Source of the DNA: DASZRZ01 sp963732925
Lineage (GTDB): Bacteria > Acidobacteriota > Terriglobia > Terriglobales > Acidobacteriaceae
DNA: 64,000 nt
NCBI GenBank assembly: GCA_963732925.1
Contig: CAVTBJ010000011.1
Span: 151,260-215,259 of the forward strand
Reading direction: 5' to 3'
The position numbers and the translations under genes are program-made. Of this stretch, positions 18,109 to 27,613 are shown piece by piece. Each line of letters begins with the position of its first letter. The first letter of the stretch is position 1. Under the pieces are notes generated by a model that was not told where the DNA came from, ran no database searches, and saw nothing but the letters and a program-made list of their open reading frames with translations.

Positions 18109-19084
18109 TCACGCCTTGGCTTCGCCGGGCGCGTTCTCGCTGTTCCAGAAGCGGTGCCCGGTTCGACGGATGAATACGTCCTCCAGCGTGGGCTTGCTTA
18201 CGCTGACCGACTTCACCTCTCCCGGGAAGGCTTCCACTACCTCGGTCACGAAGCGGTGTCCCTGCTGGATTTCCAGCCGCACTTTCCCGTCCAGAACGCT
18301 GGGTCGCAGATGAAAACGCTGCTCGATGCGCGCCGCCAGCGATTCCGGATTGGCGGTCTCCAGCAGGATCACATCGCCGCCGATCTCGTGTTTTAGCTCC
18401 GTCGGGGTCCCCAGCGCGACCAGCCGGCCTTCGCTCAGGATCGCCAGGCGGTCGCAGCGATCCGCCTCCTCCATCAGGTGCGTGGTCACCAGGATCGTCA
18501 CTCGCTCCTGGTCCCGCAGCATGCGCAGGTACTGCCAAAGGTCAATGCGCGCTCCCGGGTCCAGTCCGGTCGTGGGCTCGTCCAGCAGCAGGACCGAAGG
18601 ACGATGCAGCAGTCCCTTGGCCAGCTCCAGCCGCCGCTGCATGCCTCCGGAAAAGGTCTGTGCCAGCTCGCCAGCCCGGTCGCTCAGCCCAACCCGGCCC
18701 AGCGTTTCCCGGATGCGCGCCTTGAGCGCCGGCCCGTGCATGCCGTAGAGATGGCCCACGTGCCACAAATTCTCCTCCGCCGTCAGCTTCACATCGATGC
18801 TGGGAGCCTGAAACACCACCCCGATCTGCCGCCGCACTCCGTTGGGATTGGTGGCGCAGTCATTGCCTAAAATCTGGGCCCGCCCTCCGCTGGGCAGCAT
18901 AAGCGTGGACAAAATGCGGAATAGGGTGGTTTTACCGCTTCCGTTGGGACCCAGGAGTCCGAAAATCTCCGCCTCGCCGACGTCAAAGGAGATTCCCGCG
19001 AGCGCCGTCCGCGTCTCATAGTCATGACGCAGGCCCTCAATGTGGATGACCGCGGTTAAGCTCCGCCGCGAGTGTGGCGGACAT
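18109..19084 (-). CDS. ABC transporter ATP-binding protein (ABC-2 exporter ATPase), N-terminal frameshift
   Basis: It has Walker A GPNGSGKTT (near 18945), signature FSGGMQRRLELAKGL, Walker B LLLDEPTTGLDP and the switch LVTTHLMEEAD. The uninterrupted frame runs from at least 19051 to 18109, but its natural start (ATG at 19082-19084, MSATLAAEL) is in another frame, implying a one-base error near 19055. A C-terminal accessory domain of about 80 residues follows the core and ends TLEDVFIRRTGH, as in DrrA/CcmA-type exporters. It pairs with the permease 62 bases downstream. Confidence 0.92.
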
Positions 19085-19180
19085 AGACTCGTCTGGGGTT
19101 GCGGTCTGCTGAAAGGGCACAGTTCATTCTACGACAGGCAAACGTCCACAGCGCCGCTTTCTGCGTCGCGGACCATTTTC

Positions 19181-20137
19181 TCACGCCAGATTGATCATCA
19201 TCAGGGCAAACAATAGAGGAAGGTAGAACACGGTTGCCTGCAGCAACTGCCGTGCGCGCAGCTTGGACTGAGGCGCGGTAATCGGTTGTTGCAGCCGGGC
19301 CAGGCGCAATCCCGCCCAGAACAATGCCAGGCTCATCAGCAGCGCTCCCAGCAGGTAAACTCTTCCGCTCATTCCCACCAGGCTGGGAGCGAGGCTCACC
19401 GGAACGAGCGCCAGCGAATATGCCAGGATCTCCCGCCCGGTCGACGCTCCGTTCGTTTCCACCGCCGGGCGCATGCGGATCGATGCCCGCTGGTAATCCT
19501 CCCGGTAGAGCCATGCGATGGAAAGGAAGTGAGGAAACTGCCAGAAGAACACAATGGCGAACAGCACCAGGGCTTCCCAGTCGAAAGTGCCGCGAATCGC
19601 CGTCCAGCCGAGCACGGGGGGCATGGCGCCGGGAAACGCGCCCACGAACGTGCACCAGGGCGAAACCTTTTTCAGAGGCGTGTAGGCCCCCAGGTAGACC
19701 ATCGCGGTCAGCAGGCTGAGCGTGCCGGTGAGGGCGTTGGTCGTCCACGCCAGATAGGCGGCGCCCCCTAAAACCATGGCGCCGGCCAGCGTTGCGGCCC
19801 ACACCGTCCCCATGCGCCCGCTGGGCAAAGGACGATGCGCTGTCCGCCGCATCAGGGCGTCGGCATCGCGTTCCACCACCTCGTTCAGGGCGGCGGTGCC
19901 GCCGGAGACCAGCCCAATCCCGAGCAGGGCATGGAACAGCGTCCACGACAGGGAAGAGACTCCCGATTTCTGGGCCCCGAAATAAAAGCCCGTCCACGCC
20001 GTCATCACGATCAGGCTGGTCACCCGCAGCTTGATCAGTTCGCTGTAGTCCCGCGCCGCCAGCGAGAGTCCGCGCTTCACGGCTGCCGCGCTGGCGGGTT
20101 TGCCGGCATCCTGGATGGGCTGTGTGGCGGTGCTCAT
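19181..20137 (-). CDS. cyoE: Protoheme IX farnesyltransferase (heme O synthase)
   Basis: Converts heme b to heme O by adding a farnesyl group. The UbiA-type prenyl-diphosphate site reads LNEVVERDADALMRRT near residue 85, and the second conserved loop reads WLYREDYQRASIRM. The 318 residues contain about eight membrane helices. It overlaps the stop of ctaA by 4 bases (ATGA), so the two steps of heme A synthesis are translationally coupled. Intact. Confidence 0.95.
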   Translation of the reverse strand: MSTATQPIQDAGKPASAAAVKRGLSLAARDYSELIKLRVTSLIVMTAWTGFYFGAQKSGVSSLSWTLFHALLGIGLVSGGTAALNEVVERDADALMRRTAHRPLPSGRMGTVWAATLAGAMVLGGAAYLAWTTNALTGTLSLLTAMVYLGAYTPLKKVSPWCTFVGAFPGAMPPVLGWTAIRGTFDWEALVLFAIVFFWQFPHFLSIAWLYREDYQRASIRMRPAVETNGASTGREILAYSLALVPVSLAPSLVGMSGRVYLLGALLMSLALFWAGLRLARLQQPITAPQSKLRARQLLQATVFYLPLLFALMMINLA

Positions 20138-21120
20138 GCTGTTGCCTCGGGGCTACGGGAGTGCGCCGAATGCGCTCGAGGGGAGACACGGGCGCTTCCG
20201 GCGGAAGTTGCCTGTAGCCACTCCTCGCTGGAAACGGCGGCCAGATGCCGGTACGCCTGAGCGGCCAGCACAACCGTTGTCGCCAGCAGCAGCGCGCCTA
20301 CGGCCACGTGGGATACCGTGGACCATACCGCCGCCGGTTCCGGCTGCGGGTACATCGGTCCCTCGATCACCTTGGTCACGAAAGCCAGAAAGCCCAATCC
20401 CACCTGCAGCAGCATCAGCCCCAGCATCAGGATCGCCGTGCGGCGCAGGGCATCGATCTGTGGATAATTCGTCAGCGTCCGCACCGCCGTCCAGGTAAGC
20501 AGCGCCACTACGGTCATGGCATTGAGCACATGCGGCTGCCAGCCCATTCCGTTATGCCGGTACATGCCGCCCAGCGCCAGTTGCACATACAGCACCGTTA
20601 CCGACAGCAAGGTCAAGGTCAGCAGGCTGGGCCGGCCCCGGTCCGCCGCGATGCGCGGTTCCTGCTCCACAAACTGCTTTCCCGTGAACAGGGCGATCAT
20701 CACGGCAATGCAAAAGAACGTCTGTCCCACCAGCGCATGCGCCGTGGAAACCGCCGGAGGAAGAAAATCCAGCACCGTGATTCCGCCCAGAATCGCTTGA
20801 ATCAGGATGGTGCTCAAGCCAATCCACGCCAGCTTCTTCATCCAGCCGCGCTTGTCGACCAGCCATGTCCATACCGCCAGGCCGATGGTGAGAATGCAGT
20901 CCGCGCCGGCGATCATGCGGTGCCCGTGCTCGTAAAGCACGCCGCCCACCATTCTGGGCATGGCAAATCTCCCGAATGTGGTCGGCCAATCCGGCACGGC
21001 CAGGCCGGCATCGTTGCTGGTTACCAGAGCACCCGCAACGATCAATACAAAAGTACTGCAGGCGACAAAAACGGCAAATGCGTGGTGTGACCGGTTGTAC
21101 GGTGTTGTAACGGACTTCAG
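20134..21120 (-). CDS. ctaA: Heme A synthase (COX15/CtaA family), probable CTG start
   Basis: Oxidises the heme O methyl group to make heme A. Heme-ligand and signature motifs are EHGHRMIAG, STAHALVGQ, WQPHVLNAM and STVSHVAVGALL. The first canonical start in frame (TTG 21045) would delete half of helix 1. The open frame extends upstream through KSVTTPYNRSHHAFAVFVAC to a CTG at 21118-21120, which lies exactly 7 bases after a strong AGAGGAG (plus-strand 21128-21134). No ATG or GTG exists in that stretch. I therefore annotate from CTG, giving 328 residues. Confidence 0.85.
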   Translation of the reverse strand: MKSVTTPYNRSHHAFAVFVACSTFVLIVAGALVTSNDAGLAVPDWPTTFGRFAMPRMVGGVLYEHGHRMIAGADCILTIGLAVWTWLVDKRGWMKKLAWIGLSTILIQAILGGITVLDFLPPAVSTAHALVGQTFFCIAVMIALFTGKQFVEQEPRIAADRGRPSLLTLTLLSVTVLYVQLALGGMYRHNGMGWQPHVLNAMTVVALLTWTAVRTLTNYPQIDALRRTAILMLGLMLLQVGLGFLAFVTKVIEGPMYPQPEPAAVWSTVSHVAVGALLLATTVVLAAQAYRHLAAVSSEEWLQATSAGSARVSPRAHSAHSRSPEATA

Positions 21121-21181
21121 AACCCGACTCCTCTTTAGCTATGAAACCCTGGGTTATGGAAACCCGGCCAGAATGATGTTC

Positions 21182-21212
21182 CGGGAGCGGGCCGGCAGCC
21201 GGTCCGCTCCCG
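21182..21212 (-). promoter_or_regulatory. Strong intercistronic hairpin between ctaA and the cupredoxin-like lipoprotein gene
   Basis: A 14-bp GC-rich stem (arms 21182-21195 and 21199-21212, one G-T wobble) closes a 3-base CAG loop. It lies between the lipoprotein stop (21224) and ctaA (21120) on the transcribed strand. No T-tract follows, so it is not a standard Rho-independent terminator. It may limit read-through or stabilise the upstream mRNA. Confidence 0.5.
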
Positions 21213-21223
21213 CCGGACTGGTT

Positions 21224-22021
21224 TTACATCCCGCCGGTTGCCGCACCGGTGTAGGTGAAGTCAGCGGTCTTGCTCTCCTTGGGACCGACCGTGATCTTCT
21301 GGTCCTGTTCTCCCAGGCGATCGTGCACCACGGCGAGCGTGTAGTCGCCGGGCGGCAGGCCCTTGATTTCGAATTTGCCCTGGCTGTCGGTGACCGCGAA
21401 AAACGGATTCCGCACTACGTTGATGTGCATCTTCATCCAGGGATGCTGGTTGCACTTCACCTGCATCATGATCTCGGGACGCGAAAAACTCTTTTCCAGC
21501 GGCGGCGAGTTGGGAGCCTGCGACTCGTTCCACTCCCGGTTTTCCGTCGGCGTGGGGTGGATGTTGTGGGTCGTGGGATCGTCGTTGCGGATCTCGATCA
21601 TCTGCCCGGTCATCACTCCCAGCACCTCGGGATGATACTTGCAACCTTGCTGGTCAATCACCGCGGGCTGCTGCGGAATAGCGAAGTTCTTGTCGCCCAG
21701 CCCGTCCTTGATATAAACGAATGCGTCGGCCAAATCGCCGTTCTCGGCCTGGATGGGCTCCGCCATGTTCGTGCCCTTGCAGCTGGGGTCCTGACTCATA
21801 TCGATCTTCACCGGTTTGGGAACCGGGCCTGTGTACTTCACCGTACCGGTAATGGTGGCGGCGGTGGCGGGATCCACGGTGGTCATGGCGGCCTGCGCGG
21901 CGGGCTGTTCCGTGCTGGTCTCGCCGGTTGGAGTACTGCTCTTGCTGCAGGCTCCCAGCAACAGCAGTCCGGAAACCAGCAGCGTCACCAGGGGAAGCTT
22001 GCTTTTCGGATTCATGATCAC
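21224..22021 (-). CDS. Secreted lipoprotein with cupredoxin/plastocyanin-like and beta-sandwich segments
   Basis: The signal peptide ends in a lipobox (LLLLGAC), so the 265-residue protein is lipid-anchored. The mature part begins with a low-complexity linker, then a domain with CKYHPEV, THNIHPTP and MMQVKCNQHPWMKMHINVV, a His/Cys/Met-rich layout resembling plastocyanin-like copper proteins. It ends with a carboxypeptidase regulatory-like fold (GKFEIKGLPPGDYTLAVVHD). Lying between a multiheme cytochrome and heme A genes, it is a plausible periplasmic electron carrier or copper donor. Copper binding is inferred, not shown. Confidence 0.7.
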   Translation of the reverse strand: MIMNPKSKLPLVTLLVSGLLLLGACSKSSTPTGETSTEQPAAQAAMTTVDPATAATITGTVKYTGPVPKPVKIDMSQDPSCKGTNMAEPIQAENGDLADAFVYIKDGLGDKNFAIPQQPAVIDQQGCKYHPEVLGVMTGQMIEIRNDDPTTHNIHPTPTENREWNESQAPNSPPLEKSFSRPEIMMQVKCNQHPWMKMHINVVRNPFFAVTDSQGKFEIKGLPPGDYTLAVVHDRLGEQDQKITVGPKESKTADFTYTGAATGGM

Positions 22022-22162
22022 GGCCTCTCTTGTTAGTTTTCCTACACGTCTCGCAATCGGCTCCCGGTACGTGAGAGCACAGTTCTTCGCCGGCCGTTCG
22101 TACGAGCGGGCCTCCGGCCCAGAGTAAACATTCCATTCTACCTTGAAGCAATCGGTCCCGCA

Positions 22163-25100
22163 CTACTTGTCGCCGGCCGGACAGTATTTCTTGCAGAACT
22201 TCCTTTTTTGGCGGCAGGTGGCGATGCTGAAGCCGCGCTGCGGCCCACCCCCGCGGATACCCGCCGCTGTTCCTCCGGGGTGAGCTGGAAGATGTAGTTC
22301 ACCAGCAGCTTGTCGTGGTCGCCCTCATATCCCTGGAAGGAGGGAGGTACCGGCCCGGAAAACACCCAGCGGTTCCCATCCTGGCGGAATAAATTTGAGG
22401 GCATGGCCGTTCCTGGACTGATGGCCTGCGGGTCCAGCAGCCAGCGCTCCGCCCAGCCCGGCTTCAGACGTTCCCTGGCCAGCAAAAAGTTCGGCGCCGT
22501 GGCCGCCCGGTCGTGCGCCGGATCGCCGGTAGCGTGGCATTTCAGGCAGGGCGCAGCCTGGCTGGTAAACAGCGCCCGCGCCATGTCCACTTCGCGGGAG
22601 GTGAGCGGAGTCTGCCGCTGCGGAATGTAGGGCATGGGCTGCTGCGACATCGCCTCGAAGAAGCGCACCAGCTTGCGCAGTTCGTTCTGCGAAAAATAGA
22701 ACGTCGGCATGCGGACGTTCAGATAAAAGCGCACTCCGTCGCGGTGCGTGTCCGTATCGCTCAGCGCCGGGTTGTGAAGGAACTTCAGCAGCCACTCCGG
22801 ATCCACACGCGCCCCTTCCATCAGCAGCTTCGGAGGCAGTTGCTCGGGATCGGCCCGGTAGCGCGGCAGGTCCTCCAGCGCCGTCTTTTGTCCCGGAGTG
22901 AACTGGTGGCATCCCACGCAGTTGTACTTGCGCACCAGCCACCAGCCTTCCTGAATGTCCCGCCGCGTGTCTTCCGGCCGGTACTGATAGCTGGCGGGCA
23001 GGGAAGTGTCTTCACTGCCGAGCAGGAACGTGGTCAGCGCCTGAATCTGTTCCTTTGACAGGTGCGGGTCAGGCATGCGCAGCTTCTCGTCCTCCGTCCG
23101 GACCATCCCCAGATCGTAGACATTCGGCTCCGCCAGCTTGTGCTCGAAAAATCCCTTCAAGTCGTACCACGGACCGTTGGCCGGACCGTCGGGCAGGCGG
23201 GCCTCGGCCACCTTATCGGTGATCGGCTCCTTGCCTCCGCGCTGTGCCACTTCCGTCAGCAGCGCGAAATCCAGGCGCTCGATCGGCTTGCTCCCCTCCG
23301 ACGTCAGCTCCGTGCCGATGCGGCCTTCTTCTTCCAAACCAGCGATTTCGTGGCAGCCCGCGCAGCCGAAGTGCTGCACCAGGGTCTTCCCCTCGGCCTT
23401 CAGCTTGGGATCATCCATGTAAGCGGCCTCAGGATAGGAGCCCGGATCGCGCTCGCGGCGCGTGAGCAGATAGCTGGCGATATCGGCAGCGTCCTCATCC
23501 GACAGGCGCAGGTTGGGCATCACCGTCATCTGTTCCACCACCAGCTCGTGCCCGTCGTTGGGACAAGTGGTGTGGTCCACGTCGAAGACGTATGGCAGGC
23601 CCTTTTTCGCATAGTCTTCCGGTCCGATATCTTTCTTCTCATAAGGGCAATAAGGACGCGATCTCTGCCGCGGATTCTTAATCCAGCGGTAGAGATAATC
23701 GTAGTTGTCCTTCTCGCCCACGCGGCTCAGGTCAGCGGCGAAATCCCCTCCTATATGCTGTCCGTTGTCGGTAATGGAGTGGCATGCCAGGCAGCCCCGG
23801 GTCTCAAATAACTCCTTGCCATGTTCGGCGTTGCCGTGGGGAGCCTGAGGCAGGGGATCAGTCAGCGCCGACTGCCAGATGAATGCCGAAATGGCGCGAA
23901 TTTCACCATCGTTCAGGCGGAAGTTCGGCATCTTCGTGGTGGCGCGGAAATCCGTGGGCTTGTGCAGCCATACGGGAATCCAGTTCTTGTTGAGCTTGGC
24001 CCGGATCTCCTTCAGGTCCGGCCCGATCTTTTTTTCATCCAGCAGCAGGCTGCGGCTGCGCAGGTCCAGTTGCTCCATCTGCCCGTCGATCTTGCTGTTG
24101 TCTACGCGCATGGTCACGGCCAGCGTGTTGAGCCGGTTGGCCTCTTCGTTGGAGGTGTGGGGATCGTCCGCCTGCCGCATGTACTGCTGCGCCTGCAGCA
24201 GATTGTCTTTCTTCTCCGTCTCCAGTTGCCGGATCTGCTGGGTAATGTTCACCAGGTCCTCCGGCTCGTGGTCGTATCCTTCGTAGCGGTGGCAGCCGTT
24301 GCAGCCGCGCTGCCGGAACAGGAACTTGCCTTCGCTGATCGTCGCGCCCGTTCCCAGCGTGGTCATCAGCACCATGTCGGCGCGGTGGCAGTTCTCGCAG
24401 CCTGCCTCGACATTGCCTGGCTTGAACATTGGCCACAGCCAGTGTTCGTAATTGCCATGCGCCCTTTCCATGCTGGTGGTGGCGCGTCCGTTGCCCTGGT
24501 GGCACGTCGAGCAGCCAAAGACCTCAGGATCGTGAATCTTGAACAGCTCCGGATCCGGATGGCTTACGAAGGCGCGCGCGTACTTGTCCGGCTTTCCTCC
24601 GCCCACGGTCATGGCCGCTGCCGTAATCTGCACCGGCTCGCGAATCCCCAGATGGCAGGACTCGCAGCGGTCCACGATGTTGGCGTCCGCCACGTTGATC
24701 TGGTGGATCTCCGGCGACGAGGTTTCTACCTTGGTCTCCAGTCCGGCTAGCTGTGTCGGCGTCAGGGTGGTCATGTGGTCGCTCACCCAGGTGTCGAACG
24801 CCTGGCGAGACGCCGTAACCGGTTTCAGCACATCCCCCAGCTGGGTCGAGATGCTGGTTTTCCGATCCCGCAATCCGTTGTAACGATCCTGCAGCTGCGG
24901 GAAGTTCAGTTGCTCGGTTTTGCCGCCGGGGAAGGAAACACTCACCTGCGCCCGCTCATACTGGTCGATTTGCTGCTGCACTTTCTGTTTGCTCGCGGCG
25001 GTGGTCTCATGCTCCAGGGTGTAGGTGAGGTAGTTCACGTAGGCGCGCCGGTCGGTAAACACCGACTGCGCCGCCATCAGATCGGCGTTCACGCTGGCCA

Positions 25101-25416
25101 GTTGGCTTTCCAGTTCCTTTTGATGGCCAGTGGAGTCGCGCACCGCCTGTTCGTAGGACGCGTTGAGGCGCTTGTAGTCGGCCGAATTCTGCAGCTCCCG
25201 CTCAGAGGTGGTCGCCTGCGAACGGACCTGCTCGAGCAGGCGGGAATAGCGCGTCTGGAACTCATTCTGATACGTCCGCCAAGGGCGCTGCCCATAGGCC
25301 TCGTCCCATAGCGCCCAGAAGAGTGTCCCCATCAGCAAAACCGTCGCGATCAGATAATGCAAGGCATACGATTTACTGGTAATCGGGTCCTGCTCGGGAA
25401 TCGGTTTCTCGGACAC
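22163..25416 (-). CDS. Large membrane-anchored octaheme c-type cytochrome of the quinol-oxidising complex
   Basis: A protein of about 1084 residues. It has one N-terminal membrane helix (YALHYLIATVLLMGTLFWAL), a coiled-coil-like region to about residue 240, then eight CXXCH heme-binding sites in order: CESCH, CSTCH, CENCH, CNGCH, CLACH, CAGCH, CVGCH and CLKCH. The last part resembles mono/diheme cytochrome c domains with Met ligands. The raw frame runs to 22138 with an unnatural tail. A one-base shift in the AAAAAA/GG run near 22203 gives FCKKYCPAGDK and a stop at 22163-22165, so I end the gene there. It follows the cytochrome b genes and probably takes electrons from the Rieske/cytochrome b complex. 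Confidence 0.9.
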
Positions 25417-25584
25417 GGGCCTCCTCCTGTAGCTCTCAGCCGTCAGCTTTTAGCTATCAGCGACAGATCAGTTCACTTTCGACGTTCAGGGCCCCTGACA
25501 GAAACAGACTGCGTTTTCTTTCTCGAACAGTTCGCGAACGGCCGAAAACCGGCAGCAGCGCGAAAGCAGCCTCCCGGCTCCCGC

Positions 25585-26538
25585 TCAAACGTTGAACCAG
25601 GGCGTCGTCCAGATGTACTTGATGTTGAACAAGTGCCGCAGCCCCATCTTGATTGGCAGCGCGACCATGGTCAGCAGGAAGAACATCATGATGGAATACT
25701 GCAGCAAGCTCATGCGCTGATAATCCGTTCGCATGTGCTTGCGGAACAGATGGTGAAGCAGGCCGCCTCCGAGCACGAAATACGCTCCCACAACGATGCC
25801 CCCGAAAACCCCCTTGGCCAGGTTGGAGGTAATCTGCAGCGAGGAGGGCAGAAACAGGTTGACCTGCTCATTCAGGTCGCGGTTCACCTCATAGATCAGC
25901 CGGTTGTGGTCCCAGGTCTGGCCGGGCCAGAACCATTGCCATCCTGGACCGCGGATAAAGGTGCCAATCATAATCATCGATACCCACAGGATCACAAACC
26001 CGAAGATGAACACTGCAATGGCGAATTTCCTCTGCTTCAGCGTGTAGTAGCCTGCGCCCAGAGGATTGGTGTCGATGTAGGGAATGACAATCAGTCCCCC
26101 GATAATGAGGCTGGGCATCACCACGCCCGCGATCCAGGGATCGAAGTACACCAGCATCTCCTGCAGCCCCAGGAAGTACCAGGGAGCTTTCGCCGGATTC
26201 ATCGTCAGGTTGGGATTTGCGGGCTCTTCCAGCGGCGCATTCAGGGTGATGGACCATACCATCAGAATGGCCGTAATGATAATCGCGGCCAGGAACTCCA
26301 TGCGCAGCAGGAACGGCCAGACGTGAACCTCTTTCTGCCACCCCGGGCGCCAGGGGAACGTCTTGCGATGGTGGGTCTTCGCCATTTCCGGATTGGCCTC
26401 TAGCTCCTCGACCAGCTTGTCATTGGCTCGCGCCTGGCGGAACGCCAGCCAGGAATAAAACACCACCAGCGGCAGCAAAGCCACGATGGGAATGTTGTCC
26501 GGAGCGGATACGATCTCCCAAATCTGGTGCCAGTCCAT
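25585..26538 (-). CDS. Cytochrome b C-terminal domain subunit (PetD/subunit IV-like)
   Basis: The split C-terminal half of cytochrome b, about 317 residues and several membrane helices. The Qo-site region reads NPAKAPWYFLGLQEMLVYF, corresponding to the PEWY loop but without the acidic residue. It continues SLIIGGLIVIPYIDTNPLG. The ATG at 26538 is used because AGAGG lies 6 bases upstream; the TTG at 26544 is less likely. It follows the cytochrome b6-like subunit by 69 bases. Confidence 0.9.
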   Translation of the reverse strand: MDWHQIWEIVSAPDNIPIVALLPLVVFYSWLAFRQARANDKLVEELEANPEMAKTHHRKTFPWRPGWQKEVHVWPFLLRMEFLAAIIITAILMVWSITLNAPLEEPANPNLTMNPAKAPWYFLGLQEMLVYFDPWIAGVVMPSLIIGGLIVIPYIDTNPLGAGYYTLKQRKFAIAVFIFGFVILWVSMIMIGTFIRGPGWQWFWPGQTWDHNRLIYEVNRDLNEQVNLFLPSSLQITSNLAKGVFGGIVVGAYFVLGGGLLHHLFRKHMRTDYQRMSLLQYSIMMFFLLTMVALPIKMGLRHLFNIKYIWTTPWFNV

Positions 26539-26607
26539 AGCCAACCTCTTTTTCGCTTAGAAAGCCACTTTGCCCGGTTCCCTGCTTGCAATGCCCTTTG
26601 CCTTGGC

Positions 26608-27550
26608 TTACTCCACCCGCCGCCGCTTGCCCACTTCCGAAGGGAGCATCACCGGCGCAGGACCGGAAATTCCGCCGTCTTTGCGCACCCGCCAGAAATG
26701 CACGATCATGAACACCGACGCGATGATAGGAATGGCAATGCAGTGCCAGATGTAGGCCCGCAGCAGTGCGTTGGCGTCCACGATGGAACCACCCAGCAGC
26801 CCGAAACGCACATCGTTATACGGAGTCATTCCCAACTGTGCCCCGAACGGTCCCTGGTTTCCCAGCAGGGGAGTGGCGCGCGCCATGTTGGTTCCCACCG
26901 TCACCGCCCAGAACCCGAGCTGATCGTCCGGCAGCAGGTAGCCAGTGAAGGAGAGCAGCAGCGTCAGCACCAGCAGGATCACTCCTACGCTCCAGTTGAA
27001 TTCCCGCGGCTTCTTATACGATCCGGTGAGAAACACGCGGAACATGTGCAGTTCGACGGCAATCACCATCAGGTGGGCCGCCCAGCGGTGCATGTTGCGC
27101 AACAGCTTGCCGAACGGGACGTCGCTGTCCAGGTACAGGATGTCGCGAAATGCCTGCACCTTGCTCGGGTGGTAATAAAACATCAGCAAAGTGCCGGTAA
27201 AGGTGAGCACAATGAACAGGTAGAACGTGATCCCGCCCATGCCCCAGGTGTAGCTGTAGCGCACCGAGTCGCGGTTGATCTTGGCCGGATGCAGGTGGAG
27301 AAACACGTTTGACAGCACACCCAGGGCGCGGTTGCGCGGGAGTGTCGTCGTGCTTGTGGCGGAAGACCGACGTGTAGACCTGGGTCTTGGTCGGATCTTT
27401 CAGGCCTTCAATCTGCTCTTTTGCCTTTTGCGGGATTTCGGTCTTCAGGGACGTGACGTCTTCTTTGATCCAATCGACGACTGCCAGTCCCTTCTTGCCG
27501 TTTCCGTTGCCGTTCCCGCTTCCGCCATTGCTTTTCTCTTCATCGGCCAT
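26608..27550 (-). CDS. Cytochrome b6-like N-terminal subunit of menaquinol:cytochrome c oxidoreductase, frameshifted
   Basis: The di-heme cytochrome b core shows the His ligand pairs MHRWAAHLMV and AYIWHCIAIPIIASVFMIVH, plus FTGYLLPDDQ and TPLLGNQGPFG around the Qi/Qo sites. The core frame (26608-27318) lacks its own good start. A second frame begins at ATG 27550 with a Gly/Asn-rich segment (SNGGSGNGNGNGKK) and KAKEQIEGLKDPTKTQVYTS. One extra base near 27335-27342 separates them (HKHDDTP joined to RNRALGVLSNVF). Joined length is about 313 residues. Confidence 0.9.
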
Positions 27551-27613
27551 ACGATCTCACCTCGCTTGCCCGCTTTTGCCTTTCCTCATTTGCAAGCCTC
27601 CGCGGCAGACCCC

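Noticed and set aside
25417..25584. Riboswitch or small RNA between the octaheme cytochrome and cytochrome b C-terminal genes
   Set aside because: Only short AGCT/CAGC-rich repeats are visible (near 25430-25460); no conserved riboswitch core could be recognised.
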